From GWE2-42-39 sp963662895 (lineage in GTDB: Bacteria > Bacteroidota > Bacteroidia > Bacteroidales > Prolixibacteraceae): a stretch of DNA of 64,000 bases. The notes beneath the pieces were generated by a model that did no database searches, was not told the DNA's origin, and saw only the letters and a program-made list of their open reading frames with translations. Location of the stretch: positions 3,534,001 through 3,598,000 of the forward strand of contig OY759982.1 of assembly GCA_963662895.1 (NCBI GenBank). The letters are read 5' to 3'. Within the stretch, counting starts at the first letter, position 1, and the number at the start of each line of letters is the position of its first letter. The translations under genes were made by a program, and so were the position numbers. Positions 47,105-55,452 of this stretch are shown piece by piece.

Positions 47105-48073
47105 TTATAACAGTTCATTTATAATATCTTCTACTGAGATATTTTCAGCTTCGGCTTTGTAATTTTTTATGATCCGGTGATGGAGGATATTGATTGCAAC
47201 CGCTTTTACATCTTCGATATCGGGCGAATATTTTCCTCTGAGCGCCGCATGTGTTTTAGCTCCCAGTACCAGGTACTGCGAAGCCCTTGGACCGGCGCCC
47301 CATTTCAGGTATTTACCGGCAACCGGCGCTGCCATTGCTGTTCCGGGCCGTGTTTTGGCCGACAGGCTGACCGCATAACGGAGTACATTGTTGTTTACCG
47401 GAATTTTCAGGATCAGGCTTTGGAAGAAACGAATTTCACTACCTGTAATTATTTTCGATAATCCGGTTTGATAATCGGACGTGGTATTCTGAACAATGGT
47501 CAGTTCATCTTCAAAACAGGGATAATCGAGCCAGATGGAAAACATGAACCGGTCGAGTTGTGCTTCAGGCAACGGATAAGTCCCTTCCTGCTCTATCGGG
47601 TTTTGAGTTGCCAGCACAAAAAACGGCTTATCCAGTTCGAAACGTTCTCCGGCTGCGGTCACAGCCCGTTCCTGCATGGCCTCAAGCAAAGCCGCCTGTG
47701 TTTTTGGTGGTGTCCGGTTAATCTCATCAGCTAAAATGACATTGGCAAACAGAGGGCCCTTTATGAATTTAAATTGACGGTCTTTATCCAGAATTTCCGT
47801 TCCAATAATATCGGAAGGCATCAGGTCGGGCGTAAACTGGATACGTTTGTATTGAAGCCCGAGTACTTCGGCAATGGTATTTACCAAAAGGGTTTTTGCC
47901 AAACCAGGTACCCCGATCAGTAAACAATGCCCCCGGCTAAAAAGAGTGATCAGCGCTTGTTTAACAATCTCGTCCTGCCCGTAAATCCGTTTTTTTATTT
48001 CATTCTGAAGAAGATTGAATTTATTCGTAAGGGCGTCGATCGCTTCAACGTCATTCTTAAAGTTTATCTGCAT
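47105..48073 (-). CDS. MoxR-family AAA+ ATPase
   Basis: 322 residues. The Walker A motif is LIGVPGLAKTLLVN (about residue 55), Walker B is NVILADEINRTPPKTQAALLEAMQE, and sensor 1 lies in FFVLATQNPIEQEGTYPLPEAQLDRF, all diagnostic of MoxR/RavA ATPases. The C-terminal lid domain contains ALRGKYSPDIEDVKAVA. MoxR proteins act as chaperones, often for von Willebrand-factor-type partners; no such partner adjoins it here. It sits nine bases after the SurA-like gene and nine before the OstA-like gene, an order I associate with Bacteroidota chromosomes. Confidence 0.92.
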   Translation of the reverse strand: MQINFKNDVEAIDALTNKFNLLQNEIKKRIYGQDEIVKQALITLFSRGHCLLIGVPGLAKTLLVNTIAEVLGLQYKRIQFTPDLMPSDIIGTEILDKDRQFKFIKGPLFANVILADEINRTPPKTQAALLEAMQERAVTAAGERFELDKPFFVLATQNPIEQEGTYPLPEAQLDRFMFSIWLDYPCFEDELTIVQNTTSDYQTGLSKIITGSEIRFFQSLILKIPVNNNVLRYAVSLSAKTRPGTAMAAPVAGKYLKWGAGPRASQYLVLGAKTHAALRGKYSPDIEDVKAVAINILHHRIIKNYKAEAENISVEDIINELL

Positions 48074-48082
48074 GGTATTCGT

Positions 48083-49432
48083 TTACTTAATCCATCCGGA
48101 ATATTTAAACTGGCAATTCATATAAGTTTCGTCGATGTGAATATAAGTAGTTGCCTGTTTTTCCCTGATCCATTTGTCAAGCGCTTCCTGCCTTTTCTTT
48201 TGCAGGTACTGTTCACTCAGTTCAATATAATCATCTCGTATATTTGCCCTGTGTGTATTGGTTTTCTTTATCAGTTTTACAATTTTATAAACAGTTTGTT
48301 TGCTGTTTTCGTCAATTGTTTGAAAAGGATTGCTTATTTCGTTAATATTCATATCCGCTAATACTTTACTCACGTCAGGATCGAGTTCGGAGATATTCCA
48401 TTTCGAAGACATGGTCATCGGGTTAAGCACCAGTCCCCCGTTATTTCTGGAATTTTTATCCCACGAATAGGAAGAAGCTGCCTGTTCAAAAGTCAGCTTT
48501 CCTTCCCTGACAATATTGGCAAGGGTGTCGAGGCCTCTACGTGCCTCATCCATTGCTTCAGGCGAAATCTTAGGTTTCATAATAATATGCCGGGTATTTA
48601 TCTGTTCCCCTTTCCGGTCAATCAATTGAATGATATGGTAGCCAAATTCCGTTTTTACCACATTGGAGACACGGTCGCCTTTCAGGTTAAAAGCAGCAGC
48701 GGCGTAAGCAGGATCGAGCGATGCACGTCCTGAATACCCTAATTCCCCACCCATAGGAGCCGAGGGCCCTTCTGAATAAATGACCGCCATTGATGCAAAA
48801 CTGGCACCATTTTCGATTCTTTTTTTCAATTCACGCAGGCGGTTTTTTACCCGCATTTCCTCCGCCGGATCAACTCTCGGTCGAAAAACAATCTGCTCGT
48901 ATTCCATATAGGCATCGATCAATGGGATATCTTCTTCTTTCATATTGCGGTAATGATAACGTACTTCAGCAGGGGTTACCGTAACATTTTCGATAATTTT
49001 ATTTTGCATTTGCGCTGTTAACTGTTGGTTGCGGATCACTTCTTCCAGATCAGCCTTGATCTCGATGATTGACTTTTTGAAATATTTTTCCACTTCCTTT
49101 TCCGATCCCAGGTTATTTACAAAATACTGGATACGCTGATCCATACTCTGGTTGAGCTGGCTGTCGCTTACCTCAATCGTGGTATCAAGCAAAGCTTCGG
49201 CAACCAGCAGTTTTTCAGTCAGCAATTCCTCCAGTATCTCACATTTCATATCACCTTCCGAAGTAATTCCCTGGGCCTGCTTCTGGATATACATCCCCTC
49301 TATATCAGATTTTAATATTACATTACCTCCAACTACCGCGACAATCTGGTCGATCACTTTATCCTGGGCCATCGAGACACCGGTAAATAAAAAGCTGACA
49401 ACCATTGTTAAACTTAAAAACCTGTTCATCAT
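48083..49432 (-). CDS. Periplasmic peptidyl-prolyl isomerase, SurA-like
   Basis: 449 residues with a signal peptide (LTMVVSFLFTGVSMAQ). Residues about 25-165 resemble the SurA chaperone domain (DQIVAVVGGNVILKSDIEG). The first parvulin domain is clear (YEQIVFRPRVDPAEEMRVKNRL...FASMAVIYSEGPSAPMGGELGYSGR...VVKTEFGYHIIQLIDRKG); the second (HIIMKPKISPEAMDEARRG) is more degenerate. It should assist folding of outer-membrane proteins in the periplasm. It overlaps nothing, starts three bases after the preceding lipoprotein gene and is one of three consecutive PPIase-type genes. Confidence 0.9.
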   Translation of the reverse strand: MMNRFLSLTMVVSFLFTGVSMAQDKVIDQIVAVVGGNVILKSDIEGMYIQKQAQGITSEGDMKCEILEELLTEKLLVAEALLDTTIEVSDSQLNQSMDQRIQYFVNNLGSEKEVEKYFKKSIIEIKADLEEVIRNQQLTAQMQNKIIENVTVTPAEVRYHYRNMKEEDIPLIDAYMEYEQIVFRPRVDPAEEMRVKNRLRELKKRIENGASFASMAVIYSEGPSAPMGGELGYSGRASLDPAYAAAAFNLKGDRVSNVVKTEFGYHIIQLIDRKGEQINTRHIIMKPKISPEAMDEARRGLDTLANIVREGKLTFEQAASSYSWDKNSRNNGGLVLNPMTMSSKWNISELDPDVSKVLADMNINEISNPFQTIDENSKQTVYKIVKLIKKTNTHRANIRDDYIELSEQYLQKKRQEALDKWIREKQATTYIHIDETYMNCQFKYSGWIK

Positions 49433-49435
49433 GAA

Positions 49436-50290
49436 TTATGATTTTTTATTATTAAATATTTTTATCCTGTTATTAGTAATGCCCTCTTTGTAAACATCTT
49501 CTTCAACTTTTTTCAGAAATTGCATTTTCCGGGCGTTCAAAATTAAGTTTTTTACCTGACTTTCCACATAATCAATCGGCGCAGGCTGCCCTATAAAACG
49601 AAAATCGCGAATACAGACCAGGTAATAAAAGTCATCATCCTTACTTTCGATAAATTTATTCCGCCTTAAAAAGCGGCTCAGATCATCAACTTTTGCAGGA
49701 GTATGATCGAGCACCATACGCGCCGACACCCAATTGTCGTCGAATTTATCGTACCGTTTGGCAAAACTGAGGCAATATTCATCGAGTTCCGAAATTTTGT
49801 TCGGATTTTCATCGATACATAAATTTTTCAGCAACTCCGGATCGGCAACCTCAAGCGGAATTTTTATATAAATAGCCTTTAGTATATCCTGTGTCAGAAA
49901 AAATTTGTCTTTATGGTGTTCATAATAATCAGATATTTCATGCTGCGAAACCACCGTATCCATTTTTTGGTTCATCAGTTCATCTTTATAACGGAATATA
50001 ATCAGCGAATTTCGGTACTCTTCCAACTCCTCCCGAACATTTTTCTGTTCTGCCGATAAGTTACTTTCCGCTTTTAAAATAAGTAATTCTTTCTTGATCC
50101 ATTTCGTAATATAATCGTCGGCCCACAGTGTACTGTCGCTGGTCGTTAAATTCCGGGGCATTACCTTTTTTAGTTGGTGCAGGTACAATATACGATCGCC
50201 AACCTGTACCAAAGGAACGGTTTCTTCATTCCGTTTGCATGAAGAAACAAACAGAAAAACAACAACCATATATACACAAATTCGAATCAT
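49436..50290 (-). CDS. PPIase-like lipoprotein
   Basis: 284 residues. The signal ends LFVSSC (lipobox at about residue 18). The sequence resembles the N-terminal chaperone part of SurA/PpiD proteins (VGDRILYLHQLKKVMPRNLT, YRDELMNQKMDTVVSQHEISDYYEHHKDKFF), but the parvulin core motifs are weak, so it may be a chaperone without isomerase activity. It overlaps the upstream PPIase gene by four bases (ATGA), indicating translational coupling, and precedes surA by three bases. Location is probably the inner leaflet of the outer membrane. Confidence 0.8.
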   Translation of the reverse strand: MIRICVYMVVVFLFVSSCKRNEETVPLVQVGDRILYLHQLKKVMPRNLTTSDSTLWADDYITKWIKKELLILKAESNLSAEQKNVREELEEYRNSLIIFRYKDELMNQKMDTVVSQHEISDYYEHHKDKFFLTQDILKAIYIKIPLEVADPELLKNLCIDENPNKISELDEYCLSFAKRYDKFDDNWVSARMVLDHTPAKVDDLSRFLRRNKFIESKDDDFYYLVCIRDFRFIGQPAPIDYVESQVKNLILNARKMQFLKKVEEDVYKEGITNNRIKIFNNKKS

Positions 50291-52227
50291 TTCAGCGATG
50301 GTACCGTTTTCAGCAATTTTTTATTGATTTTTACTTTATAGTTTTTATGCAATTCATTAAGCCATTCTTGTTCCAGATAATTTTGATAATCGGCAATATG
50401 CAGGCCGCGCGATTTTTCAAGTGTCTTTGGAGCAGGAGGCATTTTGTCTCCCCTCACATAAGTGAGCAGTTCGTCCATCCCGGCAGGCTTTGTCTCATTC
50501 CAGACATAAAAATCGACCACCGGATTTTCTCCTTTTTTGAATGTTCCTTCCTCTATGGTAACAGCATTGGGCATATTTGCATCTATGATTTGCAGAAGCT
50601 CATCTTTGTCCGGCTCTCCCTGTGCCAGTATTTCGTCAATCCGGCTCCGGGTTTCAAAGTCGCGGCATGTGATAACCCACCCTTTAAACTGCTCTTCTTC
50701 CATGTATTTTCTCTTATTTTTTTCATAAAAGGCCTTTAACCCAAGGGTATCTTCCGAAGCTTTGTTCCATATCATTTTTTCGGAAATATTAAACAGCAGT
50801 ATTCCATCGTGATATTCCTGCATCAGCATCGAGAATTCCGGATATTTTTCTTCCACATGGCTGTCTTCCAACTCAATCAGTTTTTCGGCAGCAAACGCTT
50901 CAATTTTTCCGGCTAATCCCTCTTTTGCGGTCAATCCTCCCTTCTTATTCTGAAACGAAATAAAATCACCAATCGTGTATCTCTCTGCATCAAAACTGAA
51001 AAGTGTCAGCGTTGTGTCCAATCCTTCTCCCGGGATAATTTTCTGTGAACCATGTTCAATCGAAAAACGGCCGGACAGGAGTTTTCCGGTTGACTCATCC
51101 ATGATGAAGCTGTATTCCTTTTTCAATCCTGAAATAAAAATATCACGGCCGCGTTTACTGATTTGTGGATTCTTTTCGATTTTTTCAGTCAGTTGTCCTT
51201 TTATCTCTTCAAAATCAGGAACAGGAATGTGTTTCAACCGTTTAATGATGTGCCAGCCATAAGGCGTTTGTATCACCGGGGAAATATCGCCATCGTGCTG
51301 AAGAGCGAAAGCAGCTTTGGCAAAAGCAGGTATCATACGGTTTTCAGTAAAAGGTTGCAATTTCCCCCCGTTACGGGCACTGTGACGGTCATCTGAATAT
51401 TTTTGGGCCAGTTTTTCAAAATCAGCGCCATTCAGCAGCAACTGGTACAAACTGTCGATTTCATTTTTCAGTTTTCCCGGACTATATCCGTCATCCGGGG
51501 CATTGGGCGGAGATAAACGCTTCATGATGTGGGCTACACTCATCTGTCCTTTCGATTCGCGTTCGTCTTCCACTTTTATCAAATGGTATCCAAAACGTGT
51601 CTTTACTGGCACAGAGATCTCACCAACCGGGGTTTTACAGGCAGCATCTTCAAACGGATAAACCATTATAAACGCGCTGAAATAACCCAACTCCCCACGG
51701 TTTTGTTTCGCTGAAGGGTCTTCTGAATAACGGAATGCAAGCTCGTTAAAATCAGCGCCGTTTATCAATTCTTTCCTGATCTCCGTAATACGCTGCCAGG
51801 CCTGGATCGTATCCGTATCTGGAGTGGTTTTAATCAGGATATGGCTGGCTTTCCGTTCATATTTTGTACGGTAATAGGCCGTTTGCAACATTTCTTCATC
51901 AAACTTAATATCGGTCAGGTAAGGTTGAGCCAATTCATTCCGGTAAGTTTTCAACTCCTTTCTGAAGGATGAAAGCGTATCCAGTCCCATCCGTTCCGCT
52001 TCCAGCACTTTCAATTTAAAATTTACAAAAAGATCCATGTATTCAGAGGGAGTCTTTATCTCAGCACCTTCGGCAAGGTTGCTGTTATTCTTTTCGTAAA
52101 TATTCCGGAATTCGTCCCTGCTGAAAGAATAATTATCGATTTGTAAAATGCTTTGTTTTTTATCCCGTGAAAACCCCGTGGTTAAATATAATACCAACAA
52201 AATACCTACAACATATCTGTAACTCAT
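50287..52227 (-). CDS. Periplasmic peptidyl-prolyl isomerase with two parvulin domains
   Basis: 646 residues from the ATG at 52227, which is preceded by a GGAG sequence and gives a clean signal peptide (MSYRYVVGILLVLYLTTGFS); an in-frame ATG at 52275, six bases after guaB, would add 16 polar residues. Two parvulin domains follow a helical N-terminal region: KASHILIKTTPDTDTIQAWQ...GELGYFSAF...TRFGYHLIKV and VAHIMKRLSPPNAPDDG...GGKLQPFTENRMI...TPYGWHIIKRL. The last 270 residues are PpiD/SurA-like helical. It would act on outer-membrane or exported proteins. It is coupled to the downstream lipoprotein gene by a four-base overlap. Confidence 0.9.
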   Translation of the reverse strand: MSYRYVVGILLVLYLTTGFSRDKKQSILQIDNYSFSRDEFRNIYEKNNSNLAEGAEIKTPSEYMDLFVNFKLKVLEAERMGLDTLSSFRKELKTYRNELAQPYLTDIKFDEEMLQTAYYRTKYERKASHILIKTTPDTDTIQAWQRITEIRKELINGADFNELAFRYSEDPSAKQNRGELGYFSAFIMVYPFEDAACKTPVGEISVPVKTRFGYHLIKVEDERESKGQMSVAHIMKRLSPPNAPDDGYSPGKLKNEIDSLYQLLLNGADFEKLAQKYSDDRHSARNGGKLQPFTENRMIPAFAKAAFALQHDGDISPVIQTPYGWHIIKRLKHIPVPDFEEIKGQLTEKIEKNPQISKRGRDIFISGLKKEYSFIMDESTGKLLSGRFSIEHGSQKIIPGEGLDTTLTLFSFDAERYTIGDFISFQNKKGGLTAKEGLAGKIEAFAAEKLIELEDSHVEEKYPEFSMLMQEYHDGILLFNISEKMIWNKASEDTLGLKAFYEKNKRKYMEEEQFKGWVITCRDFETRSRIDEILAQGEPDKDELLQIIDANMPNAVTIEEGTFKKGENPVVDFYVWNETKPAGMDELLTYVRGDKMPPAPKTLEKSRGLHIADYQNYLEQEWLNELHKNYKVKINKKLLKTVPSLK

Positions 52228-52281
52228 ACATGTTCTCCAAATTGTTTGATTTGTCTGACAGTCTCGTGGCTTCATCCGGTA

Positions 52282-53754
52282 TTATTTCGAACTGTAATTG
52301 GGGGCCTCGCTGGTAATGATCACATCGTGCGGATGGCTTTCTGTAATACCCGGGTTCGTTATTTTAGTGAATTTAGCATTCTGTAATGCTTTAATATTTA
52401 CCGCCCCGCAATAGCCCATTCCTGAACGCAGGCCGCCAATCAGTTGGTAAAGCACTTCTTCCAGCGTCCCTTTATATGGCACCCTGGCTACGATTCCTTC
52501 AGGTACCAGCTTTTTAATATCATCTTCCATATCCTGAAAATAACGATCTTTCGAGCCTTCATTCATAGCCTCGACGGATCCCATGCCACGGTATGATTTG
52601 AATTTTCGTCCCTGAAAAATAATGGTTTCACCCGGGGACTCTTCGACCCCTGCAAACAGCGATCCGGCCATGATTGAATGGGCCCCGGCAGCAATGGCTT
52701 TCACAATATCCCCCGAATATCGGATACCTCCGTCGGCAATAATCGGCACATCAGTGTCACGGATGGCTTTGGCCACATTGTAAATGGCCGAAAGCTGCGG
52801 ATAACCGACCCCGGCTACTACACGGGTAGTACAAATCGAGCCTGGCCCAATCCCTACTTTCACTGCATCGGCACCAGCCAATACCAGGTCGGAAGCAGCT
52901 TCTCCTGTAGCAATATTTCCGGCCACAAAATCAATTTCCGGGTATTTCGTTTTAGCCCGTTTCAACATTTCGAGCACCTGCCTCGAATGACCGTGGGCCG
53001 TGTCAATCACGATGGCATCGACCTGGGCTTTTACCAGCGCATCGATACGGTCGAGAGTGTCGTATGTTACACCTACGCCTGCTGCTACACGCAAACGTCC
53101 CCGCGAATCTTTACAGGCCAAAGGCTTGTCTTTTGCTTTGGTAATATCCTTATAGGTAACCAATCCGATCAGTTTTCCGTTTTTACCAACCACAGGCAGT
53201 TTTTCGATCTTATATTGCTGAAGAATTTGAGAAGCCTTTTCCAGGTTGGTCGATTCAGTGGTTGTCACCAGGTTTTCTTTGGTCATCACCTCCGAAATGG
53301 GTTTCATTATATTGGCTTCGAACCGGAGATCACGATTGGTCACAATACCAACCAATAGCTTATTTTCATCGACCACAGGTATGCCGCCAATTTTGTAGTT
53401 CTTCATAATATCCATGGCGTCTTTTACCAGCTTGTCAGCCGTGATCGTGATAGGATCGAAGATCATTCCGTTTTCTGCCCTTTTTACCGTAGTAACCTGT
53501 CTGGCCTGTTCTTCAATTCCCATATTTTTGTGGATTACCCCTATTCCTCCTTCCCGGGCAATGGCAATGGCCATACAGGAATCGGTAACAGTATCCATTG
53601 CCGCACTTACAACAGGTGTATTCAATTCTATATTACGGGTGAAATACGAACACAGATCCACTTCACGCGGAAGCACTTCCGAATATGAAGGAATGAGAAG
53701 GACATCATCGAATGTTAAACCTTCAGAAACTACTTTATCGGTTAAAAACGACAT
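52282..53754 (-). CDS. guaB: IMP dehydrogenase
   Basis: 490 residues, the standard length. The TIM barrel begins LTFDDVLLIPSYSEVLPREVDL. A tandem CBS (Bateman) insert covers about 95-210 (MKNYKIGGIPVVDENKLLVGIVTNRDL, then LQQYKIEKLPVVGKNGKLIGLVTYKD). The catalytic loop GIGPGSICTTRVVAGVG carries the active-site Cys, and GGLRSGMGYCGA closes the fold. It oxidises IMP to XMP with NAD, the committed step of GTP synthesis. It is the first gene of the minus-strand run that continues into the PPIase genes, 54 bases away. A TAGTTTTG box lies 33 bases upstream. Confidence 0.96.
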   Translation of the reverse strand: MSFLTDKVVSEGLTFDDVLLIPSYSEVLPREVDLCSYFTRNIELNTPVVSAAMDTVTDSCMAIAIAREGGIGVIHKNMGIEEQARQVTTVKRAENGMIFDPITITADKLVKDAMDIMKNYKIGGIPVVDENKLLVGIVTNRDLRFEANIMKPISEVMTKENLVTTTESTNLEKASQILQQYKIEKLPVVGKNGKLIGLVTYKDITKAKDKPLACKDSRGRLRVAAGVGVTYDTLDRIDALVKAQVDAIVIDTAHGHSRQVLEMLKRAKTKYPEIDFVAGNIATGEAASDLVLAGADAVKVGIGPGSICTTRVVAGVGYPQLSAIYNVAKAIRDTDVPIIADGGIRYSGDIVKAIAAGAHSIMAGSLFAGVEESPGETIIFQGRKFKSYRGMGSVEAMNEGSKDRYFQDMEDDIKKLVPEGIVARVPYKGTLEEVLYQLIGGLRSGMGYCGAVNIKALQNAKFTKITNPGITESHPHDVIITSEAPNYSSK

Positions 53755-53786
53755 TTCCCTGATTTTTTGAATTTTTTAGTTGTGAA

Positions 53787-53794
53787 CAAAACTA
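53787..53794 (-). promoter_or_regulatory. -7 promoter box of guaB
   Basis: On the minus strand TAGTTTTG matches TAnnTTTG and lies 32 bases upstream of the guaB ATG. A TTTA lies 15 bases further upstream, closer than usual for the -33 element, so only the -7 box is proposed. Confidence 0.35.
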
Positions 53795-53883
53795 CAAAAA
53801 ATTACGGTATAAATGTCCGGCTTTTTCAGTAAGCATCAAGCCTATAAAATTTAAAATTCTCTAAAAATTGTTAAGCAAATGAA

Positions 53884-53922
53884 GATACCCGATCCTGGAT
53901 ACTTGATCTTGTATCGAGTATC
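53884..53922. repeat. Nested GATAC hairpin in the guaB-hemerythrin gap
   Basis: GATACCCGAT at 53884 pairs with ATCGAGTATC ending at 53922 (one mismatch), and inside it GATAC pairs with GTATC. Elements of this GATAC/GATCC type are scattered in intergenic DNA of related bacteria as I recall. It is followed by TCTCTTTT, so it might also act as a weak terminator. The remaining 53755-54012 holds no gene. Confidence 0.4.
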
Positions 53923-54012
53923 TCTTTTAAAAAAAATGTATAAATAAATCGAAATCTCTTTAGTGTTTCAGGTAAATTATAATATTTTTAAAATTTATTT
54001 TTGGAGATTTCC

Positions 54013-54729
54013 ATGTACCAGACAAAAAAAACATTCATTAAACCCGATATGAAAATGTCGGATTTGATACTCGAAAATCCATCGTTGCTGTTAATGATGG
54101 AACATTTTGATATAGATATTGTGGTACGGGACAAAAGTGTGGTACAAATATGTAACGAAAATCAAATCAACCGGGAGGTTTTCATCCCTATAGCAAATTT
54201 GTACAATGGTTTTTATCCCTCAGGGGGTGAAAATCTGGATAAATCCGAAACAAAATCGATCATCCTTTTTCTAAAAAACAGCCACCGGTATTATTTAGAT
54301 GAAAAGATTCCTGAAATACATGATTATATCAGGAAGTTGTATACCGAAAATAACAGTCCGGAGATCAGGCTTGTTGAAATTTTTTTCAACGAATATTCAC
54401 AGGAAGTAAAGGAACACCTCGACTATGAAGATGAAGTAGTTTTTCCCTATTTCAACAGGCTGGCAGGAGATAATTTTCCTGTTCAGAAACGAATCAGATA
54501 TTCAGCAGAGGAATACAGGAAGCACCATACCGACATAGAAACAAAAATCGGCGACTTAAAAAAACTTCTTTTAAAACATATTCCGTTAAAGAATGACCGG
54601 TTCCTGCGAAGGAAACTTTTATTGGGATTATTCGAACTGGAATACGATTTAAACATTCATTCTGCCATCGAAGAGTCGATTTTGATCCCTTTAATTAAGA
54701 AAACAGAAAGACAACAGGGCATTGGATAA
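54013..54729 (+). CDS. Hemerythrin-domain protein (RIC/ScdA-like)
   Basis: 238 residues from the ATG at 54013; the frame extends four codons up to a TTG. Residues about 10-60 form a small N-terminal domain (MSDLILENPSLLLMMEHFDID) like the one preceding hemerythrin in iron-sulfur-repair proteins. Residues about 80-230 are a hemerythrin-like four-helix bundle with His/Glu ligands in HRYYLDEKIPEIHDYI, VKEHLDYEDEVVFPYF, YRKHHTDIE and LNIHSAIEESILIP. Such proteins bind a diiron centre and are tied to nitric-oxide or oxygen stress. The stop overlaps the next gene by eight bases, so the two are translationally linked. Confidence 0.85.
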   Translation: MYQTKKTFIKPDMKMSDLILENPSLLLMMEHFDIDIVVRDKSVVQICNENQINREVFIPIANLYNGFYPSGGENLDKSETKSIILFLKNSHRYYLDEKIPEIHDYIRKLYTENNSPEIRLVEIFFNEYSQEVKEHLDYEDEVVFPYFNRLAGDNFPVQKRIRYSAEEYRKHHTDIETKIGDLKKLLLKHIPLKNDRFLRRKLLLGLFELEYDLNIHSAIEESILIPLIKKTERQQGIG

Positions 54730-55327
54730 ATGCAGAGTAAATATTGCAATCGTTGAGCCTTCTTCAATTATAAGCGAGGGGCTGTCCAACATCCTGTTAC
54801 AGACAGGAAGGGTTCATTACAGCATTTATCATTTCGACAGCCTGGATGAAGTTTTCCCGGAAATACCGGCAGGCAAAATCGACCTGGTAATTATAAACCC
54901 ATCGCAGGTAAAGAACGATATAAAAAACTTTACCTTTCATAAATATTCCAATCGTTCTGTTTTGTGGGTGGGCATCCTGTATTCATTTTTCGAACGGGAA
55001 ATTCTGTCATTATTCGATGCCCTTATCCAGATAACCGATTCACCCGGGGTAATTGACGGAACGATCCATAAATTAATTTCATTAAATCACCGTTGCAAAA
55101 CATCTGTTTCCAGGGAGCAACTTACCCCCAGGGAAACAGATGTGCTTAAACATCTGGTACAGGGGTTATCGAACAAAGAAATTGCCGACCAGTTAAACAT
55201 CAGCACTCATACGGTTGTCAGTCACCGCAAAAACATTGTCCATAAAACCGGTATAAAAAGCCAGGCAGGTCTTACCATTTTTGCCATTTCCAATAAAATT
55301 ATTGATATAGAAGGTTACCTGGAGTAA
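54722..55327 (+). CDS. LuxR-type response regulator with degenerate receiver
   Basis: 201 residues; TTG at 54722 is the only usable start before the domain begins and it overlaps the hemerythrin gene by eight bases. Residues about 7-120 have a receiver-like fold, but the acidic pocket reads IVEPS and the usual phospho-Asp position reads LVIINPS (Asn59), so phosphorylation is unlikely. Residues about 135-195 are a LuxR helix-turn-helix (LTPRETDVLKHLVQGLSNKE, then STHTVVSHRKNIVHKTG). It may act constitutively or through a ligand or partner such as the hemerythrin protein. A TonB-dependent receptor gene follows 125 bases downstream and is a plausible target. Confidence 0.85.
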   Translation: MDKCRVNIAIVEPSSIISEGLSNILLQTGRVHYSIYHFDSLDEVFPEIPAGKIDLVIINPSQVKNDIKNFTFHKYSNRSVLWVGILYSFFEREILSLFDALIQITDSPGVIDGTIHKLISLNHRCKTSVSREQLTPRETDVLKHLVQGLSNKEIADQLNISTHTVVSHRKNIVHKTGIKSQAGLTIFAISNKIIDIEGYLE

Positions 55328-55452
55328 TTGCTTATCCCCTGTTAAAGGGATATTCTTTTCCTAAAAACCCACAAAATGGGGATTGACCTTTCTTTATTGT
55401 TTCCATTCTTTTGTGTTTTTAGTAATATAGAAATACATAAGGAGTAAATATA

